A stretch of DNA of 52,500 nucleotides, taken from Bigelowiella natans CCMP2755. Its lineage: Eukaryota; Cercozoa; Chlorarachniophyceae. This document shows, piece by piece, positions 11,956 to 22,990 of the stretch. The notes beneath the pieces were generated by a model that was not told the origin of the DNA, did not search any database, and was given only the letters and a program-made list of their open reading frames with translations. Within the stretch, counting starts at the first letter, position 1. Each line of letters starts with the position of its first letter. Position numbers and translations under genes: made by a program. Location of the stretch: contig ADNK01002821.1 in the NCBI GenBank assembly GCA_000320545.1, forward strand, positions 2,501-55,000, given 5' to 3'.

Positions 11956-12415
11956 ATGAAACAGGAAGGTCGGCAATCCAAACCATCAGCAAATTGGCGC
12001 GACGGATGCAGTGGGATGAAGATCTATCATGTTTTAACAGACTCAGATGCCTTCGTGATCTACCTGGAGTGCGATCAGGAAAGCGATAAACCGTCGCAGG
12101 TTTCGAGAAAGTCCAAAGATGAATTTTGGAGAGATCTTTCAGGAGAACGGGTGGAGACCATTCCGCACGTCTTTCAACTTCCAGCGGAGCAAGTGTATGA
12201 GAGGGCAGTCTCCAAACTTGGCAAGAAGAAGGCAAGAGCTGCTACCATGAAGTCTTTCTCATTTCAGATATCCTCAGTATCAATATTGCCAGGGAATCTT
12301 TCTGGAGCGTCGGGTCGCGGTTGGGCAAGATCATTATTCCGTCAGTTCCGAGGTGAAGGACCGATGTACTTGATTGTAAGGGATATGTCGCATTTCTCCA
12401 CCACCCCCCTCTCAC

Positions 12416-12456
<41 letters not shown>

Positions 12457-15400
12457 AAATGTGCTCATCTGCTTACGCTTTCTTGCAAGGCCTTTGTGAA
12501 CTGGTGCATTGAAGGAGAGCAAGTGCTGAATGAAGATCTAGGCCTTTTGTCGTCACTATTAGATTGCGCGGACGTGGTGCACCACCGTAAAGACCGTAGC
12601 AAGTGCAAAGTGGATTCCTACATACTGGCTGAGCATGGAACCAATCGAACCAAAAAGATTTATTGGACCATTCACAAAAAGTAGGGAAGCGTATGGTTTT
12701 CTTCCGTAGTCCCAATCGCAGAATATGCATGATACCAAAAACACACACACACACACACACACATACGCGCGCGCTATTATAAACCTTTCATATAAATTTA
12801 AATATATGTATATATGTATATATATATATATATATATATTCACGGCACTGCGTTCGCTATATATTAGCTTGTTGAATCTATAAATACAGAAAAATGTGTC
12901 ATTATTTCTAATCTTATCGTAGAAACTCGCACGCCGTTCTGGCGTTCAGTGGATCCCAAAACATTGAGAATTGGATACAAAACCTAAAGGTGATACTGAT
13001 GAATTGTCCGATCGAGACATCCTTGTTGTTACTCAATAGCAGATGTTTTCATAATTTCATACAATTTACACGTATCTAGTTTGCGCTAAGGAGCCCCGGA
13101 GAGCTTATATCAAAAGACGTGAAAGTGCACCATGGGTTTCTCGAATACATCGAAGAACTGGGCAAGGCTTTAAGCGAGCTCTACCGCCAGTGTGAGACCG
13201 AGCTTGCTTCGGAGCGTGCTTTTATTGTTTATCTCGTCGGACATTCTCTCGGGGGGGCTCTAGCAAGCCTGGCCGCTGCATGCCTTGTGCTGAACCAGAA
13301 GTTTTCCAAGATAACTTCAAAGGTGACATATTTGTTGGAAAACGACCTTCTCTCACCATTACGCGTATTGTGTACCCTTAGGTTATGCGTGTCGTTACGT
13401 TTGGCCAGCCCTCGGTCGGGGATTCGGCCTTTGCTAAATTGTACAATGAAATAGGGTTAGGCTCGAGAACTACCAGAGTAATGATGTCAAAGGACGCCGT
13501 TCCTGACCTACCGCACACCTATGTGAGCTGGTATCGCCATGTCGGAACGGGGATATATGCGGATGCACTTTTGCCAAGGTTAAGAGTATATTCACCGATA
13601 GAGTTTGCGCCAAATCTGATTGAATTCAAAACACAGGAAGGCTCAGCGGAAATCAACGTGGTGGTCACCTCTGAGTTGGAGGGTCTGGAAGTTTTCCCAC
13701 CTGCCTGCGCCGCACCTTCTTCCGGCATATAGGATGGCTATAGACCAAAAAACGCACTTGGAAAAAATATGCGAAGCTCAATCACCAACGGGCAAACTCT
13801 CTCGAGAAAAAAAGAAGACTAGCACTAATGGGGACCCTAGCCGAGAACCAATATTTGCGAAAATAGTTGATGCCTCCAAGAATGATAGCGAGGCGGTTCT
13901 TTACAACTCAAGACACATGCGGCAGCTCGGAGAAATGCTACGTCACATCCCAAAGGCCTCTCACCAAATGCCAGAAAACATCGCCAAAATTTTCAAATCC
14001 GACACAAAAGAAGTCGCTCTGTCATTCTGCCCCCCTTCCCCCGCACGAGGAGCCGCCACGGAAATGTCCGGACTCGTCACTCTTGGGTCAGGGCTCTACT
14101 ACGAGAAGATCAAGAGCGACCTGCGGCGCGAACTCCATAGCCAAACAGACGAGATTAAAAATGAGGTGCGAGACTGTAAGCAGCACATGGACGATGGTTT
14201 CACACATATCAAAGGAACTCTTGCACAGATGAAGGAGACGATGGAGCTTCAAACGGTCCAGCTGTCTCATATCATCAGCGGCCAGGAGATGACCCACAGA
14301 CAGTTGGAAAAAATCAACAGTAAGCTCGACGAAATTCCGAGGCTAATTCAGAAAAGTGATAAGATGAAGCTGGCTAGGGAATACCGTGAGCATTGGAATA
14401 AGGTGCAGCATAGCTACAACAGAGCATCACAGCGTGGTTCCGACGCACATAAGTCTCTAAAGTCGGTATCTAAGAACATGATTTTTCATATCAAAAGCGT
14501 GCTGCAAACTTATTGCCCGAATCCCGGTCACCAAATGCGGCTGCCTTACGTCGCTGGCTTTGTTTTCGCGTCTCGCGCTAGGATGGACGCTTTCCTTTTT
14601 GAAGCAGCTCCCACTCATAGCTACGAGGCCAGCCAAGGCGCCACCAAGTATGACAACTACCAAAGGTGGGACAAAACGAAAGTGGCGGAATGGCTGAACA
14701 AGCATGACTCTCCAGATGTCCAGGACTGCTCTGACCAATTTCTACAGGAAGGGATAAATGGCAGTGTTCTGAAAGAGTTGAATATAGATGAAGATTATGA
14801 CAATTTCTTTGCAGAGATGAAGTTCGGAGGCGTTGGTCGCAAACGGCTTCTGAAGAAGTACATCAAGTCATTAGAAAATAGCCCGGGAAAGGAAGTGAAA
14901 GAGGACCATGATGCGTTGGAGTTTATTCGTGAGGCAGCGAATCTAATCGACGAAGAGTTGTCCCATATAGCTCAATGCTCCCGCTTCAACCTGGCTGAGA
15001 TCGTTGAGCGACATTTTTCAACCATGACCCAGTTGATGTCCCTACGCCATGGTTTGTTTTCCGGACTTCGGAACAACTCTCGCACCGCCGCTCTTTCCTC
15101 AAAGGAGGGCAAGGTTTCGGACTATGCCAATCAATGGCGGATTGTAGAGCAGGTCCGGGACATCGTTCTCCGCTTGGGGAAGATTCCCCGAGAGTGCGTG
15201 CGCGCGCTGGTAGAGGCTGTAGCTCCCGGGGCCCATGCTTCGTTTTTCGCGTCTCTCAATGTGGAATTCGAAGGAGAGATGGCAAGTGTGAAGCCAGCCG
15301 CAAGAGCGATTGACATGAAGCTCGTGTCGAAGATGGTAGACACTCCAGCGAACCGAAAAGCTTTAAGGGAATACCTTCAGGAACATCCCTATGCCATAAC

Positions 15401-15969
15401 TCACTTCGACCTTGAAAGCTTGGAGGAGGTGGTCGTCTCTTGTTTGTCGCCCGGAATGGATGAAGAACTGCTTCTCAGTCTGATGCATGAAGATCATAAA
15501 CGCTCTTGGGAAAGCAAACGAATAGCATCAAAGATAACGTCCATGACTACAAAGCACCCGCTCATTTGTTTGACTGCCCACCACCGTCGGGTCGACGTGG
15601 TTGGAATGATTCATCAGGAAGAGAATGGCTTGGAAGCGCTTCGAGCATTGATGCATATGAATGTGTTCTCTTCCACGGAAACAGACAACAAAATGATCCA
15701 GAAAATAGTTGAAGACATTGCCCCAAAGCTGAATATACCGAAGGTCCGGCAAAAGCTTTAACTAGACCTACGAATTCCATCTGCATCAATTTGGCTTTCA
15801 TGCATGTGTGCTACTCGAACGACTTTGTGTGTGTTGATTTTGTTCTACTAACGAGCAGGTTCATCGAGAATTTTTATGCAAGACAAATGGAGCCTCTATT
15901 GAAATGCGTCTACAGTTAGCTATGGAATATCTCGAGCTTCTCGCAAAGGTTTCACCAGCATCACAATGA
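11956..15969 (+). CDS. Class 3 lipase fused to a coiled-coil and SAM-domain region
   Basis: Model of seven exons: 11956-12375, 12490-12680, 12923-12989, 13080-13322, 13382-13674, 13733-15743, 15859-15969; 1111 aa. The lipase part starts near KIYHVLTDSDAFVIYLECD. It has the lipase-3 core VDSYILA, AVLAFSGSQNIENWIQNL, the nucleophile elbow VGHSLGGALASLAAA, VVTFGQPSVGDSAFAKLYN, a probable catalytic Asp (SKDAVPDLP) and His (WYRHVGTG). Such enzymes hydrolyse acylglycerols or phospholipids. The second part has a coiled coil (IKNEVRDCKQHMDDGF onwards) and a SAM domain (WDKTKVAEWLNKH ... VGRKRLLKKYIKSL). The two parts meet in different frames. A 58-nt intron 13675-13732 with a strong pyrimidine tract joins them; if retained, the lipase stops at 13732. 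Retaining the last intron gives a stop at 15761. The true start is uncertain; an ATG at 12016 is possible. Confidence 0.7.
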
Positions 15970-16924
15970 GCATCTTCATTGTTGATGGACAAATCTCGTC
16001 GCTAAATCGCGGGAAGCGCAGCTGCTTTTACCATTTGCGTTTTGTGAATTCTCCGTTGGAACATTTGTGCTGGCCGTCACTAGGTCATGTCATATGAGAG
16101 TAAGCGACAACTTAGCAGCGATCTATTACTACTGCACAGATGAACTAGATGAAGTTGTGCAAGACGGATGTAATAAATCAATTAAATTTGCTCAATGGTC
16201 ATCAAGTTGTGCACACGCATGCATACACATACATATATCTAGACATGTATGATTATCCGAGAGATTATTCAGAGACTAGTAACGTTTGCAGCTGATCTAG
16301 TAATGTGTGTACGTGATATATGATGATGATCGAGATATGAAGTACTACTAACAATGTCTTGTTTTACGTACGACACGTAGCGTGCGCCCAACTTTTGCAC
16401 TGGTTAGCTCGCAGTATATAATGTATAATGGTATTGCAGTAGTACCTAGCTTTGCAAGCGTGCATGCTAGCATGCTGCACATCTAGACGCCTGCTATAGT
16501 ATCTAGGTATGGCTGGCACGTCACAACATCCAACCGCGCGCGCGTATGTAACTGGAAGGAATTTCGAATTCTTACAACTCGATGTGAGCATGCTTACATC
16601 TTCTTCTATGATTTCACAGTCTCCATTACTTCATCTTTTTCGCATATATAGCTATTAATCGCGCACATGGATACGATAGATGGTGAAGAGTTGGATAGAA
16701 TGAAATGTAGCATGGATCCGAAGCTGGGATACGAGGCTAGTTTGATCTTTAGAAATATGGTATTTACAATCCCAAGGCTTCTAAGACGGGAGGGGTCTGA
16801 TTTCTTTTTAAATCATTGCTTTACCATATTGCCCCATTTTATATATGTGCTAAGTTTTGATCTATGTTGGTTCGCATCACCAAATTCTTCGTCCCTAGTA
16901 CTACTAACCTCTTCATCATACACT
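15970..16924. repeat. convergent 3'-3' interval with palindrome-rich island (island 2)
   Basis: This lies between the lipase gene (+) and bL21 (-). About 16050-16560 is rich in CATG, CTAG and TGCA (for example GCAAGCGTGCATGCTAGCATGC near 16454). About 16600-16924 is ordinary AT-rich DNA with no gene that I can see. Confidence 0.6.
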
Positions 16925-18043
16925 TCATTCATTTAAGTTTGGAATGAAATCTGTGCTATCCGTGTGAATCTTAGTCACTACGAATTTCGTAAGCTCATCC
17001 CTTACCCCCCATTTTCGTCGATAATGCTTCTTGGGCTTGTATTTTCCGGCCGTCAATTTCTCCCCTCGTAGGTGCTCTACAACTTGGGCCTCGACAATAG
17101 CCTCTTCCAAGTAAGGTAACCCAAGCTGAACTTTGTCTTGGGCCATTTTCATGAGAAGTACGCGAGGAAGACGGATAACATCGCCTACATTGGCTTTCAG
17201 TCTATTGACTGTGTACCTGATTAGTGTATGCAGTCGTGTAAACAACTCGTATAATTTTCTTGGAGATATTGCATAAATTACCAACGGCCTTCTTCAACAA
17301 TCACTTGTGAGCCTCCAACTTCAACGACAGCGTATTTTTCACCGAGCTGAATGTGTGCAGGATATTTTTTCAGGCTATGGACAACGGCAGTAATGTTCAT
17401 GAGTTAACACCTTAGGTACGCTGTCAGGAACTTGGTAAAACATTGTTTCCATTGGATCAACGTCCACTTTAGGAATACCCAGGGCGTCCGCTCGCTTCTG
17501 CGATTGTTCTGGAAGAAGAGAAATAGTCTCATGAGTTAATTAACAAACCCCCTGAAACTCTTGACCTTATCATTCTAAACATTTTGAAATGTAGGGCAGG
17601 ATAATATTTAAAATACGTTAATAATTATACCTGAAAGAGCCATACTTCTCGGGGAAACACTTCTGCAATTCGTGCTTGTCCTCATATTTCTCATTGTCAT
17701 TGGTGCAATTGATCGCCCTGCAATCGTACGAACCGGCGAGGACAGAAGCCCTATGGGGTGGGAGATGAATTTATGCGTATTAACATCAAGATTACCCCAA
17801 TTATTTAGAGACTGCCACCACTATAAGAGAGCATCCCGTTGATTTAAATATTTCGAGGGAAGTACCACGTGGCATTATACCCCTCCACTCGTCTTTTTCA
17901 TCATACGAAGAATTCGTATACAAACAGCGACTAAATGGTTAAAAATGAGAACCTTGTGTCCCTCCGATGGCGGACAGACCCAGGGCAACTAACAGGAGGG
18001 CAGACAGGAGCATGGCGAGGGGGGGTAGGGGCGAGGAAGCCAT
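16925..18043 (-). CDS. Nucleus-encoded organellar ribosomal protein bL21, probably plastid
   Basis: Five exons on the minus strand: 18043-17953, 17750-17631, 17508-17411, 17346-17282, 17216-16925; 221 aa, all phases consistent. The mature part is clearly bL21: YAVVEVGGSQVIVEEGRWYT, VNRLKANVGDVIRLPRVLLM, AQVVEHLRGEKLTAGKYKPK, KKHYRRKWGVRDEL. bL21 binds 23S rRNA in the large subunit. The N terminus starts MASSPLPPLAMLLSALLLVA, a typical ER signal peptide. It is followed by a Ser/Thr/Arg-rich, acid-poor stretch (SSPVRTIAGRS, MRNMRTSTNC). This signal-plus-transit layout is what complex plastids use, so plastid location is inferred. A Phe at the cleavage site, usual in red-derived plastids, is not evident. 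The introns are 202, 122, 64 and 65 nt. Confidence 0.85.
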
Positions 18044-18707
18044 TGCTCCGTTTGAATGTTAAGATATATAGTGGGGTCAGGATTCCTTGATGGGCCCGAT
18101 TAAAATCATGAAAACGAAGTAAATTTTATGTCTCAATATAAATCTGTGTGTCTTTAATTTCTAAAAGTTGCTCACAATCAGACTCACTAAGTTGAAATGC
18201 TTGTAGTAGCAGCATTTTCGTTTGTGCCGTATGAAACCCTTAAAGGCGCGTCTCTCTTGCGAAATGCCCTGCATACCTGGAGGTAGACATGGAAACTAAA
18301 GTCCGGGCCACCCTCACCACAAGCCGCAGGCTATCTCCATCATTATTTTAGATTAAGACATCGGTTACAGGAAACCGGAATATCAAATAATCATGTAAAA
18401 GGGCCATAATTAATTAATCCCGGTAAATCAGTGACTCGAGCAAGAAGTAAATCCACCGCGCCTTTTTATCATCAACTTTTTGTGACCGCCCGAGAAGCTT
18501 TATTAGGACATTTCATCTACTCCGGGGCTGAATTTGACTGATTCACTTGCATAATTCGCCTGCTCACGAAAAATGTGCAGAACCGGAAACTTTGAAAATC
18601 CCCGGTGTCCCGGCAATAACGCTGGGAAATTTCGAGAAATTTCAGGCAGGGCGTCGTGCGCGATTTGCCGCCCCTTCCCTACTGAGTTTACGATTCACAG
18701 CTGAAAC
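18044..18707. other. divergent promoter interval, bL21 / small gene
   Basis: 664 bp lie between the bL21 ATG (-) and the ATG at 18708 (+). It is ordinary mixed-composition DNA without a palindrome island. I see no gene. Confidence 0.5.
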
Positions 18708-19198
18708 ATGGCGAGTGCTGGGAAAATGAGCGCCGACGACCTTAAAAAAAACGTACATGATAAAACAAGGATAGAGGGGACAGGCGCGTAGAAACCATAT
18801 ATCATATATTTTCCTGAAAACAAATGGATGGAACATTGAAGCCTTTCCTTTTCTCGCAGATTGCATCCCTTCACAAGTTTCACGCAGTAGAAGTTGAGGC
18901 AAACGGAAGTGGGATCAAGGTACAAAACTTTTGTCAGCGTTTTGTACGAAGGAAGTAATTGGAAATGCTGCTCAGATCGATGATACAGTGAAGACGTTAG
19001 ACACCACCGGGAGCACTTCGATAGATATGCTCTCATTCAACAACAAAAGACCTGATTCGAACGAAAAAGGGAATATGGAGAAGCAAATTGAGCTTCTGCA
19101 CAAATTCCACGAGGTGATATAAAGAGCGAGTTTCCATCATGGATATTTCAATAAAATGATTTGTTTTTTAGATCGAAGTAAGAGCTAACACCCAGTGA
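18708..19198 (+). CDS. small protein of unknown function with a duplicated motif
   Basis: Four short exons (18708-18752, 18860-18919, 18976-19113, 19172-19198), all phase 0, predict 89 aa starting MASAGKMSADDLKKN. I recognise no family. Two segments resemble each other: SLHKFHAVEVEAN in exon 2 and LLHKFHEIEVRAN across exons 3-4. This could be an internal duplication or two copies of one helix. There is no signal peptide or membrane segment. It is transcribed divergently from bL21. The model rests on splice signals and reading quality only, so it is uncertain. Confidence 0.4.
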
Positions 19199-20760
19199 AA
19201 GAACACGACGCAAGGTCGGACCTAGGAAGGAATTTTTACGAGATAACAATCACGATATTCCTGTTTAAAATTTGAGTTTAATGCTTCCAAGAGAGGACAC
19301 TGACCAAAAACAGGCACAACAATATGAGAGGAGGGAGATGTTGGTCCGATTCCTCATACGTTCCTCGCAGTGTAGAGAAGGGAGATGACATGTTGTCACA
19401 CAAGAACTCTAGACAAGATGTGGATATCTTGTCGATCTCACGAAATTGAAATCTGTATGAAAACGCTTAAAACTGGGTGTAGTTGTGGGCTTCACATTCG
19501 AGGTGGTACCTATAGCTGCGTGATGGACATGTGTTCCTTCTCATGTCACCACTAGACTATGCCCACTGCTTTGGCACAATTTGTTTAACAAACACACCGT
19601 GTATGCGCATGCGTGCGCGCACATATACCACAACGAAACCGCTTCCATGACCAAACGGCACGTGATGACGAGCAAAGCAGTGGAAATCATACGGCGCAAA
19701 ACACGCGCCGCGAAACACTACTAGCACACTAGCACGCTCATCTGGCTCGATCATCATCAGCACGTTACCAAACACTCCACACCTGCAGTTCGATCAGTGG
19801 TGCGTGTGGCACAATGGCAGAACACCTGTCTCTAGATCTAGCCATGCTAGCATGTCTAGCCATGCACACTTGTTTGGTGCACGCATACTGCTGGTAGCGC
19901 TAGAGCGGTGCAGTCACGAACGAAAGAACACAGAACAGAGCATTGCACGTGAAAGTGGAACAGACAAAGGACACTGGTGCACACGTGTGTGTTGCAAGCA
20001 CATTGCATATGCACAATCCATGTGGTCAATGATGGACATGTCCAGACGTGACACCACACAGACTTGTGTGCCTTCTGTTGCTGTGGCCAGTGCACGTCTG
20101 ACAGAGCGTGTAACACCATGTGCAATGTGCATGTGACACAATACAGTGATGTTGCTGTGTTTGCATCTGCCTAGCTGCCGCCGCGTGCATGCTGGCATGA
20201 ATGACATGCAAAGTCCACTTGGTGTTGCAAACCCATCTAGCCATGATGATGATGCGAGCGCCTGCTGTCACGCACAACATGTATTGTGTTGCTGTGTCCA
20301 TCATCGCATCATGCATTTGTGGGATTTTGTCAAGTTGCGCGTCGAGTCATGTGGGCTTGCGCAGCGGAGCTGTCGCACGTGAATTAGCCCATGCTAGCAT
20401 GGCAATGCAACGTGGCGTTTTTTGCCTCACAACTTGTTCATCATGCGCATCGTATCCCAACAGGTGAATCTTTGTAGCCACCATGTCTAGATGCATGTCT
20501 GTACAAATGCACAATGTGGACACAACACATGCACTAGCATGTGCGTGTGTGCATGATGTGCATATAGCTGCAGCATCGCGAAGCTAGATTAGGATGACAA
20601 TTGGAAAGATTTAAACATTCATTGCATCCGTCTCCTGTGTGCATGTGCAAAAATATGCACATTGCACACACAACAACCATAGTTAATACTGCTATCTATT
20701 GTCAAGTACATTTCAAAAATTCCACACAGTCCGCACACATCATTATCATCATTACCTCCA
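19199..20760. repeat. convergent 3'-3' interval with the longest palindrome-rich island (island 3)
   Basis: About 19500-20600 is filled with CATG, CTAGC, TGCA and TGTGCA words (for example CTAGATCTAGCCATGCTAGC near 19833) and contains GCGAGCGCCTGC at about 20252. No reading frame there looks like protein. It lies between the small gene (+) and the ankyrin gene (-). Confidence 0.65.
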
Positions 20761-22752
20761 TCACTCTTCTTCCCTCACAAGCCCTATCGCTAATCTCCTC
20801 CTCCTCCTCCTGACTCTGATGTTCCAATCAATGGGAATCCACCGATATTCGAGCTTATTTTCCGCCAGTTTCCATTTTCGGATCCCCCCACTCATGCATA
20901 TTGCCTTTGATCTTCCCAGGTGACGAGGGTCTATGATTCTACACGAGCAGGGTTTGCCAGCCAAGTTTAAGATCAGGTTGAGTATGCTGTCAGGAGCATT
21001 GGGTAATTTATTCTGCAAGCAGCAGAAGAGGAGTTTGTTTTCAAACCAACGCTGGGCTTCGACGGAGACAATGTTATCTCCGGTACACCTTTTTGGAGAG
21101 GTGTCGTTCGTAAGATTTGTGATGATGCTCTTCAACATGGCAAATAGATCCTCGCTGGAGAAGGGATTAGCGCCAATATTCAATAAGGTAGCTAGTGCGT
21201 ACAGAGCGTCAATGACGCGGTCTGATGAGAAGTAAGTCGAATTTTCCCCACACCAGTCTTCAACCAGTTTGCTCATGCTGATCTGTTTTTTGAGGAATTT
21301 ACGACCGATATACATTGCAATGAATTCGAAGAGCTCATTGATTTCAGTTAACGTCGGCAGTAGCTGATGCAACGAATCGCACACTGTTGTGAGCTCTATC
21401 ACTTTCTGGAAAAAGTACCTGGGCCGAGACCTTTTCAGCGAATCAAAGCGCATTCTGTACAAGTCGATGTGTGCCAGTAATCCTCTTTCTCTAGGGCGCG
21501 TCCATTTTTTCGCTGCTTCAAGTTTTTGCAAAACTTCGATCATTGCGTCGGAGAAATAGCCACAAATATTCTCTAAGGCCAATTTAATTTTGTCTTTGGC
21601 AGGCCCTTGTAGATAGTTTAAATCTCTCCATAAACGATCTCTTTCTCCTTTTGAAATCGGATGTAAAATATGTTCAATGTGCACGAAAACACCTCGCACA
21701 GTGAGCATCTGAGGGGATGCAAAGCCCCCAAATACACTTTTGATACATACTGTGTTTGCAATCTGATCCAGATTCGCACAAATATCGTAAATAAGCACCT
21801 GACGCACCCTATCGTCCAGGGGTAGAACCTTAGATAAGTCCGCCCATAATTTTCGTTCTGCTTCTATAAAACCCTTTATCCCCAGCTCCACGTCTCGGTG
21901 CCAAGAATTCATTTCAAGCGCGTGTCTTGAATTAGAGTCGGTTGAAACAGAAGAAGAAGAGGAAGAAGAAGAAGAAGATGATGATGAAGGGGAAGAAGAA
22001 GAAGAAGAAGATGATGAAGAGAATGGCTGTATGGGTAGGTGAACGTTGGACACGACGGAAGCAAGATACTCTCCCAATATAGCGCTGGGCAAATGCTGAT
22101 GGGAGGTGTCGATGTCGTCGAGGTATTTGTAACGAACGGGTAGCCCAACTCGATACTCCTCCATCTTACGTAGGTTATGAAGCATATCAATATCCCAATT
22201 TATCTCTTCCCGACCTTTGATTTCGGCTATTATCACGTTAAAACTGGCCAAGATGTCGTCCCTGCAAGCTCCCTTTTCATCAAGGAGTTGAACCAGCTTT
22301 GGGTTTCCGGATAGGATGGCGCGATGAAGAGGGGTAAAGCCAGATTCGTCGTGAATGTTCACGTTTGCTTTCATTTCAATCAGGGCACGGGCCGTTTCGA
22401 GTTCTCTCGCATGTCGTTCCTTTCCTTCCCGGGTTCTATCTTCAGCCAGACGACTCCGAGAGCCGATGCTGTCGTTGTAAAAATCGATGCTAATGGCGTT
22501 GTGGAGCGCAGTCCTTCCTCGTGGGCAGCGAGCATTCACACCTCCTGGCCCGACTGCCCCCTGTATTTCAGCTTTTGGCCTATGCGCCCGCACCAATCGA
22601 CGGAATTCGTAGTCCAAAGCTGCAGGGGGTGAGGTTAAAGCCGCTTCATCTTCACGAGGTTGCTGCACTATCGCATTGGGATAACCAGGGCGTAGCTTGC
22701 CATCCAAACTTTCGAACTTTCTCTTCCGAATGGGGGGCTTCACCGGCGCCAT
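20761..22752 (-). CDS. Ankyrin-repeat protein, single exon, 663 aa
   Basis: One uninterrupted frame from ATG at 22752, starting MAPVKPPIRKRKFESLDGKL. Basic KR-rich residues near the N terminus could act as a nuclear signal (inference). Residues about 70-175 hold ankyrin repeats (VNARCPRGRTALHNAISID, NVNIHDESGFTPLHRAILSG). A long Ser run, interrupted by Pro, follows at about 247-280 and is encoded by a TCT/TCC-type microsatellite. The remaining part, about 290-640, is helical-looking and unique; I recognise no domain in it. The C terminus runs into an AGG microsatellite (RRRRRR) and ends at 20761. It lacks introns, unlike its neighbours. The ATG is 238 bp from the ATG of the phosphate transporter on the other strand, so the two probably share a promoter. 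Function unknown. Confidence 0.8.
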   Translation of the reverse strand: MAPVKPPIRKRKFESLDGKLRPGYPNAIVQQPREDEAALTSPPAALDYEFRRLVRAHRPKAEIQGAVGPGGVNARCPRGRTALHNAISIDFYNDSIGSRSRLAEDRTREGKERHARELETARALIEMKANVNIHDESGFTPLHRAILSGNPKLVQLLDEKGACRDDILASFNVIIAEIKGREEINWDIDMLHNLRKMEEYRVGLPVRYKYLDDIDTSHQHLPSAILGEYLASVVSNVHLPIQPFSSSSSSSSSSPSSSSSSSSSSSSSVSTDSNSRHALEMNSWHRDVELGIKGFIEAERKLWADLSKVLPLDDRVRQVLIYDICANLDQIANTVCIKSVFGGFASPQMLTVRGVFVHIEHILHPISKGERDRLWRDLNYLQGPAKDKIKLALENICGYFSDAMIEVLQKLEAAKKWTRPRERGLLAHIDLYRMRFDSLKRSRPRYFFQKVIELTTVCDSLHQLLPTLTEINELFEFIAMYIGRKFLKKQISMSKLVEDWCGENSTYFSSDRVIDALYALATLLNIGANPFSSEDLFAMLKSIITNLTNDTSPKRCTGDNIVSVEAQRWFENKLLFCCLQNKLPNAPDSILNLILNLAGKPCSCRIIDPRHLGRSKAICMSGGIRKWKLAENKLEYRWIPIDWNIRVRRRRRRLAIGLVREEE

Positions 22753-22990
22753 GTGCGCTTGGCAGGGGGGGGCGTCAATCCTTCTCTGCTCTTCGGACCC
22801 GCAGTTGAGAAGAATTCAGTGATGGATTTTGTGAATTTAGTGAATTTATAGTTGTCGCTGAACAAAAACAACCTGGATATATGAGATTCATATTGAGAGA
22901 AAACCGAGCATATGGAGTGGTAGTTATTGCGATGAATTTTAGTCTAACTTTCCGTTTCGTTGCTCGGAAAAAAAAAGAAGAAGAAGAAGA
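22753..22990. promoter_or_regulatory. short divergent promoter, ankyrin gene / phosphate transporter
   Basis: Only 238 bp separate the two ATGs. Within it lies an (AAG)n run at about 22976-22990, ending directly before the transporter ATG. No known transcription factor site stands out. A bidirectional promoter is the simplest reading of the spacing. Confidence 0.5.

Noticed and set aside
11663-12235. 190-codon open frame on the minus strand
   Set aside because: It shadows the first lipase exon, whose plus-strand reading is supported by family motifs and splice phases.
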